DNA of 64,000 bases from Helicobacteraceae bacterium (GCA_013138865.1 WTBY01000037.1:62001-126000); one strand, 5' to 3'. Counted from the first letter of the stretch, positions 41,218-49,873 are shown. Notes: generated from the sequence alone by a model not told the origin. Numbers and translations: made by a program.

Positions 41218-42384
41218 TTAAATAAACCTCTTCTTAGCTTCGGTAACTTTTTTCATATAGTCTCTAGTCTCTTTGTAAGGTAGTGAACTTCTTAATTTAG
41301 AGTAAACTTGACTTGGTGTTAAAGAGTTAATAACTTTAATAGCACGCGATCTATCATTTTTATAAAAAGTCTTTAACACATTCCCACTACCTGTATTGTA
41401 AGCTGCGATCGTACAGTATTCACGTGAGCGTTTATCTGTAATAGCTTTCAAGTATTTAGTGTTAATTATGTGTAAATAGGCACTTCCCATCTCTATGTTA
41501 TTCTTTTCGTTAAATAGGTAAGAGCGTGTTGGCATTCCATCTTTTCCTTTTAAGAACTTCCAACTGTCAACACCTGCACTATGTGGAACTATCTGCATAA
41601 GACCATAAGCTGGTATGGCACTTGTGGCGTAAGGGTTAAAACTACTCTCTGTCTCTATGATCGCATATATAAGTGATGGGTGAAGTTTAAAACGAGTTGC
41701 ATTTTTATTTACAAAAGGTGCTAACTCCTTAGCTTGGTTATGAAGTGCATTTTGAACCATAGCAATATCCACATAGTGAATAGTTTTTTCACCCTTAGCT
41801 GTCTTAATAAGTTTTGATTTATATGAATTTTTGAGTAAGTAAGAGGCAAACTTATTTGTACTCCACTCCCATCTAAGTGGTTTTTTATTCTGATCTACAA
41901 CTAAGTTATAAAGAAAAGGTGTTTTACCAAGCTTTACAGCTTTTGAAGAGTGCAAGTCAACATCACTTGGATCATAAGGAGTAAGAAGAGTCGAGACAAT
42001 AGCCTCCTTTAGCGTTCGCTTTGGGTAGTTGTTATCAATCGTCTCAATTGTTACACTATGGTGTTCAAAATCAACAATAGAGCGACTTTTATAGTCTTGA
42101 AGATATTTAACATACTCTTTTTGTGAAGCTACTTTAGGCTTCTGCTCCCATTTTTCAGAGATAATATTTAAAAATTCTACCAACTGTTTATGTATGATCT
42201 TTTCACTAGCTAAAACTTGTGCGATCGCAGGGTGCTGTGCTCCTGCAAGTCGCAAAGCTTTTTCGGTGTTCATAGTTGGTAGCTGAGTAAGTACATTTAA
42301 ACTTTGGTTAATTTGCGATGGTGTACACGCACTAAAGAGGTTTATAATAACAAGTAGTAGAAAGATAGAAGCTAATTTATTCAT
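41218..42384 (-). CDS. mltC: Membrane-bound lytic murein transglycosylase C
   Basis: 388-aa lipoprotein (signal peptide, lipobox LFSAC) of the MltC type. N-terminal MltC-specific domain (about 50-190; KPKVASQKEYVKYLQDYKSR, VETIDN-like), then the SLT domain at about 235-360: LHPSLIYAIIETESSFNPYATS with catalytic Glu, AYGLMQIVPHSAG, NIEMGSAYLHII, CTIAAYNTGSGNVLKTF. Cleaves peptidoglycan to 1,6-anhydro-muropeptides in the periplasm. Single gene between the repeat and the cytochrome gene. Confidence 0.93.
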   Translation of the reverse strand: MNKLASIFLLLVIINLFSACTPSQINQSLNVLTQLPTMNTEKALRLAGAQHPAIAQVLASEKIIHKQLVEFLNIISEKWEQKPKVASQKEYVKYLQDYKSRSIVDFEHHSVTIETIDNNYPKRTLKEAIVSTLLTPYDPSDVDLHSSKAVKLGKTPFLYNLVVDQNKKPLRWEWSTNKFASYLLKNSYKSKLIKTAKGEKTIHYVDIAMVQNALHNQAKELAPFVNKNATRFKLHPSLIYAIIETESSFNPYATSAIPAYGLMQIVPHSAGVDSWKFLKGKDGMPTRSYLFNEKNNIEMGSAYLHIINTKYLKAITDKRSREYCTIAAYNTGSGNVLKTFYKNDRSRAIKVINSLTPSQVYSKLRSSLPYKETRDYMKKVTEAKKRFI

Positions 42385-42436
42385 AAGCTATATATCGTCA
42401 AAAATAACTTAAGACAAAAATATAACTTTTTTACTC

Positions 42437-42453
42437 AGCAGTTTAAAACTGCT
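42437..42453. other. Perfect hairpin after the cytochrome gene
   Basis: AGCAGTTT and AAACTGCT form an 8-bp stem around one base, 6 bp beyond the stop codon of the minus-strand cytochrome gene. The flanks extend the pairing (CTC/AAG partly). No T-run follows in the minus direction, so it could stabilise the 3' end rather than terminate. Confidence 0.45.
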
Positions 42454-42458
42454 AAGTA

Positions 42459-43571
42459 TTATTTAATTTTAAAAGTTTCTTTAGAGATCACTCTAAGCTT
42501 TTTAACTTCTTTGTTATCTTGTAAACCAAACTTTTTTGCAGCACCTGGCTTCATAAGTAGGTGTCCAAATTTCGCAGTTACCACATCTCCACTTTTTAAA
42601 ACAAAATCAAAGTTAAAACTTTTCTTTGTATTAGCTGGTATTCTTGAGTCTGCAATATTTTTAGTTGCTAACCAAGGTGGTGTTTTTTTAGATCCATTTT
42701 TAGTTTTAATGCCTATTGTTTTGGACATATTCACAGGCTTCATTTTAATGACTTTACCATCTCTTTTGATCGTTACTACAAGTTTAGACATACGCAAAGG
42801 GTGTAGTGTTGAAGCATGTGATGCTCTATGATCAACTACAATACTAAATTTATTTTTGCTATCTTTTAAAGATAAAGTAACATATTTAGATAGTTTACTT
42901 ATATCACCATGAATACCTGGAAAACCATGAAATGTGTGATCTTTACTCTTCGTTACGTTAGATACAGAACCTTTAACTTTTGGCATGTGACATGTAATAC
43001 AGTTATTTTTACCATTCATATTATTGTCTTCAGTTGAACAAACATCAAAACCTTTTTTATTTGCTTTGTGCATATGACAACCCATACAAAGTTTACCAGT
43101 TTGAAAACCTTTATTACCAGTTACAATCTCATGAAATTCTGATTTAGCATTACCTTTTCTATTTCCAAAGTATTTTTTAGGCTCTTTAGAAATAACATTT
43201 TTATTCATAGCTTTACCTGGTAGTGTGTCAGATATTCTATGACAATAGGCACAAGCTACAGCCTCATTTTGTGTTTCATTATTAATATCTGGAATAACTC
43301 CATTTTTTGGCTTCAATAGAGCATCTAAGTTATCAGCAGTTGGAGTGTGACACTTGCCACAACGATATTTTTGTTTTTTATTCTTTTGTGGGTGTTTATC
43401 ATACACAGCTCCATGAATAGGATCTTTAAAAACTGTTGCATTAGCATGTTGTGATGTCATATACTCTTTAAAGATTTGAGGATGACACTCACTACACTTT
43501 TTGTTTTTTTCAAAATGCATATTTGCTTGAGCTAAAAGCCCAAACATCATTATAAGTAGTAAATTTTTCAT
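42459..43571 (-). CDS. Periplasmic pentaheme cytochrome c (cytochrome c554-like)
   Basis: 370 aa with an N-terminal signal peptide (LLLIMMFGLLAQA). Five CxxCH haem sites: CSECH, CGKCH, CAYCH, CMGCH, CITCH, all in the first 200 residues, spaced as in the cytochrome c554/multihaem CYT family. The C-terminal 170 residues have no haem motif and look like a beta-sandwich (SKLVVTIKRDGKVI, FDFVLKSGDVVTAKFG). Pairs with the upstream porin gene (9 bp apart), suggesting electron or substrate exchange across the outer membrane. Electron acceptor unknown. Confidence 0.85.
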   Translation of the reverse strand: MKNLLLIMMFGLLAQANMHFEKNKKCSECHPQIFKEYMTSQHANATVFKDPIHGAVYDKHPQKNKKQKYRCGKCHTPTADNLDALLKPKNGVIPDINNETQNEAVACAYCHRISDTLPGKAMNKNVISKEPKKYFGNRKGNAKSEFHEIVTGNKGFQTGKLCMGCHMHKANKKGFDVCSTEDNNMNGKNNCITCHMPKVKGSVSNVTKSKDHTFHGFPGIHGDISKLSKYVTLSLKDSKNKFSIVVDHRASHASTLHPLRMSKLVVTIKRDGKVIKMKPVNMSKTIGIKTKNGSKKTPPWLATKNIADSRIPANTKKSFNFDFVLKSGDVVTAKFGHLLMKPGAAKKFGLQDNKEVKKLRVISKETFKIK

Positions 43572-43580
43572 GACTTACCT

Positions 43581-44951
43581 TTAAAACTTATAGTTAGCTA
43601 TTAAACGAGTATGATTTTGAGTACGGTCTGTTGTAGCAGTATCATATTCTGAAGTTCTACTTGCATTAAATAGTTTTAACATTACATTTTTCATAGGCTT
43701 ATAAACTACAACAACATCTGCTTCAGTTGCATCTGTTGTTGGATTAACTTTATATTTAGCACTATACATATCTGATTTACCATAGTTAGCATAACCAGCC
43801 ATTAGTTTTAGACCCTTCATAATCTTGTAAGAGAAGAAAAGTTTATATGCTTTTACATTTGATCTATACTCATTACGAGAAAAAATAGAACTTGTGTAAC
43901 CTGGATCAGCGCCCCATGCATTTAAGAAACCTTTGTCATCTTTAGAATTTACTGATGCTTTCACAGTGAATGCTCTAATTTTAACAGCTGCTTGAAGTCC
44001 GTACATTGTCCCACCGTATTTATCACTTAAAATTGTAGTTCCATCAACTTGTCCACTGTCAACACTTTGGTTTAGTACTTGAGCTGAAAAAGTTGTTGAT
44101 ACACCCTTAGGTGCAGGAATTTTATAATCAACTGAAGCATAAAAGTTATTTAAAATATTTAACGCTCTAAAATCCCAAGCACTTATTTTTAGGTTATTAA
44201 ACTTATTTTCATAACCTAAAATAGCTATACCACTACTTGAGTTAGCTCCCTTTATTGTCTCATCAATTTTATAAAAATCACCTCTTTTAATAGCTGGTGC
44301 AACAGTTGAACCTGGAGTAGCAAGTGGTGAAATGTACATACCAGCAGTACCAGTAAACTCACCAATTAGTCCCCAGTCAGTAGCAGATCTACTACCATAA
44401 GACATTCTGTCCATGAAAGCTAAATTTACTTTACCAAAGCTAGTTTTAGCGCTTACTTGTGCAAACTCATACATATTTGGAACAAAAGTAATAGGTACTT
44501 TTGTTAATGGCGATTTGAACTCGCTACGAGCTACTTCTAATTTAAGTTCTTTTGTAGCTTGATAAGAGATGTGAGCACCGAAACTTCCACCATAAGCGTA
44601 GTCAGTTCTAAACTCATTCATCATCATACCAAATGCGACACCAGTACCTGCAGTACCTCTGTTAGTTTTAGTTAAACCAGTATCTTTTGAACCATAATAT
44701 TCAGCACCAACTCTAAGTCCATCTAAAACTTCTAGCCCATACTTTAAACCAAAACCAACAACACTCCCTGTGTCTTTATCATAACCATTTGACTTACCAC
44801 TAAATATTTGGTGTAGTCTTACATAACCATGTACATGACCATCATCAACAGCGTGTTTCGCTGTAATATTCATTGACTTCGTAGGTAGTTCTGCGTATGC
44901 AGATGTTGATAGCAGCAGACCTGCTAATAGTACTTTCGATGTTTTGATCAT
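43581..44951 (-). CDS. Outer-membrane porin (OprD/Campylobacterota type)
   Basis: 456 aa. Signal peptide MIKTSKVLLAGLLLSTSAYA; the mature protein starts NITAKHAVDDGHVHGYVRLHQIFSG and is made of alternating amphipathic strands with aromatic belts, ending in HTRLIANYKF, the terminal Phe typical of outer-membrane barrels. Layout matches porins placed next to cytochromes or transport systems in Sulfurimonas-like genomes. First gene of a two-gene unit with the pentaheme cytochrome. Its solute is unknown. Confidence 0.85.
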   Translation of the reverse strand: MIKTSKVLLAGLLLSTSAYAELPTKSMNITAKHAVDDGHVHGYVRLHQIFSGKSNGYDKDTGSVVGFGLKYGLEVLDGLRVGAEYYGSKDTGLTKTNRGTAGTGVAFGMMMNEFRTDYAYGGSFGAHISYQATKELKLEVARSEFKSPLTKVPITFVPNMYEFAQVSAKTSFGKVNLAFMDRMSYGSRSATDWGLIGEFTGTAGMYISPLATPGSTVAPAIKRGDFYKIDETIKGANSSSGIAILGYENKFNNLKISAWDFRALNILNNFYASVDYKIPAPKGVSTTFSAQVLNQSVDSGQVDGTTILSDKYGGTMYGLQAAVKIRAFTVKASVNSKDDKGFLNAWGADPGYTSSIFSRNEYRSNVKAYKLFFSYKIMKGLKLMAGYANYGKSDMYSAKYKVNPTTDATEADVVVVYKPMKNVMLKLFNASRTSEYDTATTDRTQNHTRLIANYKF

Positions 44952-45277
44952 TTATATTTCCTTTGTGTGCACTCCATTAAAACTCTTAATGCACAAATAA
45001 TTTGTGTAATTATATTGTAACTAATTTTAAATTATTATAAAACTATTACAATTCAACTATTAAAAAAATTAATATGTAACACCCATATAAAATAATTAGA
45101 AATTTAAAATCTTCACTTTAAAAAAGTTTAATCATTGAAATATTCAAACTAAAAATTTATCTTTAATTTATATAAAAGTAACTTTTTAGTATCATTGCGC
45201 GTTCCTTGCCCTTTGTGATCTATTTATTAGACCATATTATCCCGTAAGAGAGCATATACCAAAAGGAGAAATACTCT
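44952..45277. other. 326-bp intergenic region between porin and rpsF
   Basis: Very AT-rich divergent promoter region. No open frame of note. Near the porin start is a direct copy pair of GTGTGCACTCC/ATGCACAAA-like sequence without clear palindrome; the right third holds the rpsF promoter and leader (TTGTGA-N16-TATTAT at 45213-45240). The leader ATTATCCCGTAAGAGAGCAT to the ribosome site GGAG may contain the S6:S18 feedback RNA, but I could not fold it convincingly. Confidence 0.6.
45213..45240 (+). promoter_or_regulatory. Candidate promoter of rpsF-ssb-rpsR
   Basis: TTGTGA and TATTAT are separated by 16 bp and lie about 40 bp upstream of the AAGGAG ribosome site of rpsF. A GC-richer stretch (CATTGCGCGTTCCTTGCCC) lies just upstream in otherwise AT-rich DNA. 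Confidence 0.45.
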
Positions 45278-45730
45278 ATGAGACATTACGAAAACTTAGT
45301 AATCGTAAAACCGACATTAACTGAAGAAGAGATTCAAGCTAAATTAGCTGAGATCGCAGAAATTATTACATCTAACGGTGGTGAAATCATCGCGCGTGAC
45401 GACATGGGAATGAGAAAATTAGCATACCCAATTGACAAAAACGCACGTGGTTACTACCATGTTTTTTATTACACAATAGATCCTGCATCTATTATGGAAA
45501 TTGAGCGTCGTTTTAGAATTAACGAAGAGTTATTACGTTTCGTTACTATGAAATTTGACACTAAGCGTGAAGTTAAAGCTTGGACTGATCTAGTTGAAGC
45601 AACTAACAAAAGAGCTAAAGCATCTGCTAAAACTGTAGAAGCACCAGCTGCAACAGAAGCTCCGGCAGCAGAAGAAGCACCAGTTGCAACAGAAGTTCCA
45701 GCTACAACAGAAGAAGTAGTAGCTTCTTAA
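45278..45730 (+). CDS. rpsF: 30S ribosomal protein S6
   Basis: 150 aa. The S6 fold is complete: MRHYENLVIVKPTLTEEEI, GGEIIARDDMGMRKLAYPI, RGYYHVFYYTIDP, RRFRINEELLRFVTMKFD. After residue 110 follows a low-complexity Ala/Pro/Glu/Thr tail of about 30 residues (repeats of EAPA, ATEAPA), longer than in most S6. First gene of the rpsF-ssb-rpsR operon, with a strong AAGGAG ribosome site. Confidence 0.98.
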   Translation: MRHYENLVIVKPTLTEEEIQAKLAEIAEIITSNGGEIIARDDMGMRKLAYPIDKNARGYYHVFYYTIDPASIMEIERRFRINEELLRFVTMKFDTKREVKAWTDLVEATNKRAKASAKTVEAPAATEAPAAEEAPVATEVPATTEEVVAS

Positions 45731-45744
45731 TTTAAGGATTATTC

Positions 45745-46323
45745 ATGTTCAATAAAATAATACTGGTAGGTAACTTAACAAGAGACATCGAACTTCGCTA
45801 CTCTCAAAGTGGAACAGCGATCGCAAATACTGCTATTGCTACTACACGTAAATTCACTTCTAATGGTGAAAAGAAAGAGGAAGTTTGTTTCGTAGATATT
45901 ACGTTTTTTGGACGTAGTGGAGAGGTTGCAAATCAATACCTAAGAAAAGGATCTAAGATCCTAATTGAAGGTCGTTTAAACTTTGAACAATGGGTTGACA
46001 AGCAAAATGGTGGTAACAGATCAAAGCACTCTGTGGTAGTTGAAACTATGCAAATGCTTGACTCACGTGCTGATTCTCAAAGTGGTGGTGGAAATAGTAA
46101 TTACAATGCACCAGCTGCAACGCAGCAAGCGCAAAGTAATCAAAACTATGGACAAAATAGTGCTCCTCAAGGTGGTGGTTATAACAAACCTCCTCAACAG
46201 CAATATAGTGCGCCACAACAACAGAATCAACAATACAACGCACCTCAACAAAATCAAGCAGCAAGTATGCCACAAAATAGCATACCGACTATTGATATTG
46301 ATGAAGATGAAATTCCATTTTAG
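45745..46323 (+). CDS. ssb: Single-stranded DNA-binding protein
   Basis: 192 aa. OB fold at residues 1-110 (FNKIILVGNLTRDIELRYSQSGTAIA, VCFVDITFFGRSGEVANQYLRKGSKILIEGRL), a Gln/Asn/Gly-rich flexible linker (about 115-180, several PQQQ and YNAPQQ runs) and the conserved acidic tip DIDEDEIPF that recruits partner proteins. Binds and protects ssDNA at forks. Middle gene of the ribosomal operon, as in most bacteria. Confidence 0.98.
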   Translation: MFNKIILVGNLTRDIELRYSQSGTAIANTAIATTRKFTSNGEKKEEVCFVDITFFGRSGEVANQYLRKGSKILIEGRLNFEQWVDKQNGGNRSKHSVVVETMQMLDSRADSQSGGGNSNYNAPAATQQAQSNQNYGQNSAPQGGGYNKPPQQQYSAPQQQNQQYNAPQQNQAASMPQNSIPTIDIDEDEIPF

Positions 46324-46370
46324 GAATTAATAAAAGATAGAGCCCTCAGGGTTAAATTTGGAGAATTATT

Positions 46371-46634
46371 ATGGCAGAAAAAAGAAGATTTAAAAAAAGA
46401 TATTGTAAATATTGTGAAAGAAAAACAGACTTTATGGACTACAAAGATATTAGTTCATTAAAGTTCTCTCTTTCAGAGCGTTATAAAATTATGCCTCGTC
46501 GTTTAACAGGTAACTGTAAACGTCACCAAGACATGATTGCAAAAACAATTAAACAAGCTCGTGCAGCTGCTTTAATTCCTTACACAGTAAGTAGAAAAGC
46601 GGTAGTACTTACTCCGTTTGAAGAAATTAAGTAA
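46371..46634 (+). CDS. rpsR: 30S ribosomal protein S18
   Basis: 87 aa with the S18 sequence pattern: basic N-terminus [23 protein letters not shown]-like [29 protein letters not shown], and [13 protein letters not shown]. The CxxC ... C/H set (YCKYCE, NCKRH) corresponds to a zinc-ligand form of S18. It binds next to S6 on the 30S platform. Last gene of the operon; a double-hairpin repeat follows at the stop codon. Confidence 0.98.
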   Translation: MAEKRRFKKRYCKYCERKTDFMDYKDISSLKFSLSERYKIMPRRLTGNCKRHQDMIAKTIKQARAAALIPYTVSRKAVVLTPFEEIK

Positions 46635-46701
46635 ACTCAGCGCAAAGCCAAAGGCTTGTGCTAGAGTTTACTTACTTCGTAATTCTGTAAGAATTACGAA
46701 G
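46631..46701. repeat. Double-hairpin intergenic repeat, copy 2
   Basis: Same design as the element after the Gre factor: GTAAACTC ... GAGTTTAC around AGCGCAAAGCC / GGCTTGTGCT, the invariant linker TTA, and a perfect 12-bp hairpin CTTCGTAATTCT / AGAATTACGAAG. It abuts the rpsR stop. About 60 of 70 bases agree with copy 1; differences in hairpin 1 partly compensate. Confidence 0.87.
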
Positions 46702-46862
46702 TCACATTAGCCTCGCAGAGAAAACACAACGAGTACTCAAACCTACTCTTAGTATCTATTCCCCTTATGAAAAACCTCACAAAATAATAAATATAAAACT
46801 CTAACACTATTCTAATAACTTTACACAATTCATTAGAAAAATCAAATATATACCAAAAATTA

Positions 46863-46890
46863 TAAATATTTATGATAATCATCCGATAAT
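46863..46890 (+). promoter_or_regulatory. Sigma-28 type promoter of the flagellin gene
   Basis: TAAA (46863-46866) and CCGATAAT (46883-46890) with a 16-bp spacer match the FliA consensus closely. It lies 31 bp upstream of the flagellin ATG, whose AAGGA ribosome site is at 46907-46911. Confidence 0.75.
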
Positions 46891-46920
46891 AGTCTTAATA
46901 ACAGAGCAAGGATGCTTAAA

Positions 46921-48852
46921 ATGTCATTTCAGATAGCGACGAATATATCTTCATTAAATGCACAACTTAATGTTTCTTCTAATGCTAGAAATATGGACAC
47001 ATCACTCTCTAAACTCTCATCTGGTCTTCGTATAACACAGGCTTCCGATGATGCTTCTGATCTAACGATTGCAGATTCACTTAGAAGTCAGTCTCAAACA
47101 CTAAACCAATCGATCAGAAATGCAAATGATGGTATATCGATCATTACGATCGCAGACAAAGCTATGGAAGAGCAAGTAAAAATTCTTGACACTATAAAAA
47201 TAAAAGCGACTCAAGCTGCACAAGATGGACAAAATTCAACTTCACGTGCTGCACTTCAAGATGACATTACTCGTCTTATGGAAGAGCTAGACAACATAGC
47301 AACAACAACAACTTACAATGGACTTTCACTTTTAAATGGTCAGTTTACAAATAAATCTTTTCAAATTGGTGCAGAGTCAAACCAAACCATTGAGATCTCT
47401 GTTGGTAATACTAGCTCAGACAAAATAGGGAATACTCGTTTTGAAACCTCTTCTACTATTAGTGCCTCTTCAAATGAGTCTCTAACATTTAGCGATGTTG
47501 ATGGTAGAAATAGTTACACATTAGAATCAGTAAAAATTTCTACAAGTGCTGGTACTGGGATTGGAGTTTTAGCTGAAACAATTAACAAAAATTCTGATCT
47601 ATTAGGTGGAATTAAAGCAAGTTTTAAAGTTGTAACAACTGCTGAGTTACCAGTTAGTGCAGGTACTATTACAAGTTTAATAATCAATGATATAGAAATC
47701 GGCGAAGTAAATGATGTACTAGTAAATGATAAAGATGGAAAACTTGTTAGTGCAATTAACGACAAAACCTCACAAACTGGTGTTGCAGCTTCTGTTGACT
47801 CTAGAGGGCACTTAGAATTTACTAGTGTTGATGGTAGAGGTATAAATATAACCGAAGAGATAGAACAAGCGGATACTACAGACTTTGCTGGAGCAGATGG
47901 AAATCCAAGGTTTAATATTCAGTGGTATAGTGATGTTGATTTAGACCCAGTTGTAGTTGATCCTAGTGGTGACTCAATGGGTTATGACACTTCAATAGCT
48001 GGTACTGACTCAAATGGAGATAATAAAACAACCGACAGTGGTGGAATTTGGGATGTTGATGACACAGGAAATGGTAGTGGCGATGACGATCCAAATCAAG
48101 AAAACTTTACTTGGCCAACTACAGAGGGTGCAGAAGGTGACTATAAAGTATATATAAAAAATTATGGTGGTGCCGTATCAGAAGATACGGATGTAGATAT
48201 CAATTTTATATCTAATGGTATTTTAACAACTCAAACTGTTACAATTCCAGCAGGTTCAGAAAGTATAGGTGCTTATAGTTTTGAACATAAAGAGCCAAGT
48301 ATCATAAATGTTCCAACAGATGAGCGTGAGAATTATGGTCGTTTAACACTTACACGTGTTGGCGCTAGTGATATACAAGTTTCTGGTTCTGGAGCGGCTA
48401 CTGGTTTAACTGCACATATGCAAACAAATGCAATGGAAGAGAGTATAAACTTACGCGATATTGCAGGAGCTTTAAGTGCTGATCAAGCAAGTGCTATGGG
48501 CTTTAATACTAATGTAAATACTATAGCTGCTGTTGACGCTAACAATGTTGGTGCAGGTGTTACTACTCTTCAAGGCGCCATGAGTGTTATGAGTATAGCT
48601 GATTCTGCTCGTGAGGGTCTTGATAAAATTAGGGCCTCTTTAGGTACTGCGCAAGCGCAATTCATATCAACTATAAATAATATATCTGTTACCTCAGTAA
48701 ATGTCCAAGCAGCAGAGTCTCAACTACGAAACATAGACTTTGCAACTGAATCAGCGAAATTCTCTAAACAAAATATAATTGCTCAAGCAGGATCGTATGC
48801 ATTAACGCAAGCAAATACTAAACAACAAGCAGTTTTACAACTTTTACAGTAA
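46921..48852 (+). CDS. Flagellin with inserted YfaP/DUF2135-like domain
   Basis: 643 aa, filament subunit. D0/D1 N-terminus: MSFQIATNISSLNAQLN, LSKLSSGLRITQASDDASDLTIADSLR; C-terminal D1/D0 ends [42 protein letters not shown]. Between about residues 331 and 445 lies a foreign-looking beta domain: FNIQWYSDVDLDPVVVDPSG, SGGIWDVDDTGNG, FTWPTTEGAEGDYKVYIKNYGG, i.e. the D-x-D-L-x-V-x-D-P-x-G ... W-P ... G-x-Y-x-V-Y-x-x-Y pattern of DUF2135 proteins. It would stick out from the filament. The ATG chosen has AAGGA at 9 bp; an ATG three codons earlier has no room for one. Driven by a sigma-28 promoter. Confidence 0.93.
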   Translation: MSFQIATNISSLNAQLNVSSNARNMDTSLSKLSSGLRITQASDDASDLTIADSLRSQSQTLNQSIRNANDGISIITIADKAMEEQVKILDTIKIKATQAAQDGQNSTSRAALQDDITRLMEELDNIATTTTYNGLSLLNGQFTNKSFQIGAESNQTIEISVGNTSSDKIGNTRFETSSTISASSNESLTFSDVDGRNSYTLESVKISTSAGTGIGVLAETINKNSDLLGGIKASFKVVTTAELPVSAGTITSLIINDIEIGEVNDVLVNDKDGKLVSAINDKTSQTGVAASVDSRGHLEFTSVDGRGINITEEIEQADTTDFAGADGNPRFNIQWYSDVDLDPVVVDPSGDSMGYDTSIAGTDSNGDNKTTDSGGIWDVDDTGNGSGDDDPNQENFTWPTTEGAEGDYKVYIKNYGGAVSEDTDVDINFISNGILTTQTVTIPAGSESIGAYSFEHKEPSIINVPTDERENYGRLTLTRVGASDIQVSGSGAATGLTAHMQTNAMEESINLRDIAGALSADQASAMGFNTNVNTIAAVDANNVGAGVTTLQGAMSVMSIADSAREGLDKIRASLGTAQAQFISTINNISVTSVNVQAAESQLRNIDFATESAKFSKQNIIAQAGSYALTQANTKQQAVLQLLQ

Positions 48853-48887
48853 GTTACTAAGAACTAATACAATTATATACTATTAGT

Positions 48888-49268
48888 TTAACCCAGATCT
48901 TCTATTATCTTATCAACTGTTATTAGCAGAGTTTTTAATTTGCTATCGCATACATTGTAAATCTCATTTGCGTCAATGTCAAAATAGTGATGAGATATTA
49001 TATCTCTTATACCTTTGGCACCTTTCCAATCTATATTATTATATTTTGAAAGTAACTCTTTATTTGTGATCTTGTCAATATTCTTTAAACTCTCTCCAAT
49101 AGCTATGAGTTGCATACAAATACCATCAAGTTTTTCCATACCCTCAGGTGAATCTGTAAAATAATCTACACTAGTAACAACACTAAAACGATCGAGAACT
49201 AATTTACTAGCATTACTTATTTGAGTAAGTATCTCAATAACTAGCTCTTTATCATACATAAATGACAT
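48888..49268 (-). CDS. hepT: HepT-type HEPN ribonuclease toxin
   Basis: 126-aa helical HEPN protein. The catalytic R-x4-H-x-Y motif is in GIRDIISHHYFDID (about 86-99); the Tyr is the site AMPylated by the MNT partner in studied HepT/MntA pairs. Upstream LDGICMQLIAIGESLKNI is the usual HepT helix. Its start overlaps the MntA gene by 17 bp (an ATG three codons later would overlap by 8). RNase toxin, neutralised by MntA. Confidence 0.92.
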   Translation of the reverse strand: MSFMYDKELVIEILTQISNASKLVLDRFSVVTSVDYFTDSPEGMEKLDGICMQLIAIGESLKNIDKITNKELLSKYNNIDWKGAKGIRDIISHHYFDIDANEIYNVCDSKLKTLLITVDKIIEDLG

Positions 49269-49542
49269 CTTTTTCTATTCTATTTTTTAAAAAAGGATTC
49301 ATTTTCTCTCTTAGTCTAACAATATCTATGTTCTTTGATAGAAGTTCTTGTAGTTCATCTTTAATGTGTACCATTGCAAACATATCAGGATTAGAAGTCT
49401 TTATAACTATGTCAACATCACTATTAGATGAGGCTTCATCTCTAGCAACTGATCCAAAAAGTCCTAATGCATCTATATTGTATTTTCTAGCACTAGAGTT
49501 TTTGTATTTTGTCAATATTTCTAAAACTATTTCTCTTCTCAT
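49252..49542 (-). CDS. mntA: MntA-type minimal nucleotidyltransferase antitoxin
   Basis: 96 aa. MNT active site ALGLFGSVARDEASSNSDVDIVI (about residues 25-47): GSxARxE/D ... DxD, matching the polymerase-beta-like MNT. C-terminal NIDIVRLREKMNPFLKNRIEKD with conserved I-x-D-v-I/V. It modifies and silences the adjacent HepT. Transcribed first, HepT second. The pair is missing from the paralogous copy of this junction at 50.8 kb. Confidence 0.92.
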   Translation of the reverse strand: MRREIVLEILTKYKNSSARKYNIDALGLFGSVARDEASSNSDVDIVIKTSNPDMFAMVHIKDELQELLSKNIDIVRLREKMNPFLKNRIEKDVIYV

Positions 49543-49603
49543 TTTTTAACCTCTTATAAAAGTATAACCAAACAACTTTTTATTTTCAAATGTAGATTAC
49601 TGT

Positions 49604-49873
49604 TTAATTATGTGTATCTTTTTTTGATACTTTTTCAATATAAGGCTCAAAGAAGTTAGCTATAGGTGTCTCTAGTATCTCTGATATTTTTAGTAGGTGT
49701 TCTATGTTGAAGTGTTTGCCATTGTAGAACCTTTCAGCACTAGCAACTATAGAGACACTTTTATGACCTAGTTGTAATGATAGATCTAGTTGACTTAGCT
49801 TTTTATCCTTACGGTAATATGCTACCCTCATGCCTATATCTTTATGTTTATTAGCAATATCATCATCATTCAT
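49604..49873 (-). CDS. XRE-family transcriptional regulator, 89 aa
   Basis: Small HTH protein: NKHKDIGMRVAYYRKDKKLSQLDLSLQLGHKSVSIVASAERFYNGKHF contains a XRE helix-turn-helix (LSQLDLSLQLGHKSVSIVASAER, with a slightly odd insertion-free turn) and the typical FNIEHLLKISEIL core end. The protein ends in a Lys/His tail. No adjacent toxin matches it directly; the gene's 3' end is duplicated at 50811-50887. It may control itself or the diverging barrel gene. Confidence 0.8.
   Translation of the reverse strand: MNDDDIANKHKDIGMRVAYYRKDKKLSQLDLSLQLGHKSVSIVASAERFYNGKHFNIEHLLKISEILETPIANFFEPYIEKVSKKDTHN

Noticed and set aside
45241-45277. S6:S18 feedback RNA in the rpsF leader
   Set aside because: CCCG and GG elements are present, but I could not draw the required bulged hairpin with confidence.
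46040-46330. Several long frames on both strands across the ssb linker
   Set aside because: They arise from the repetitive Gln/Asn codons of the SSB linker; no start context and low-complexity translations.
46694-46882. 62-codon minus-strand frame upstream of flagellin
   Set aside because: AT-rich, aromatic translation, spans the flagellin promoter; no support.
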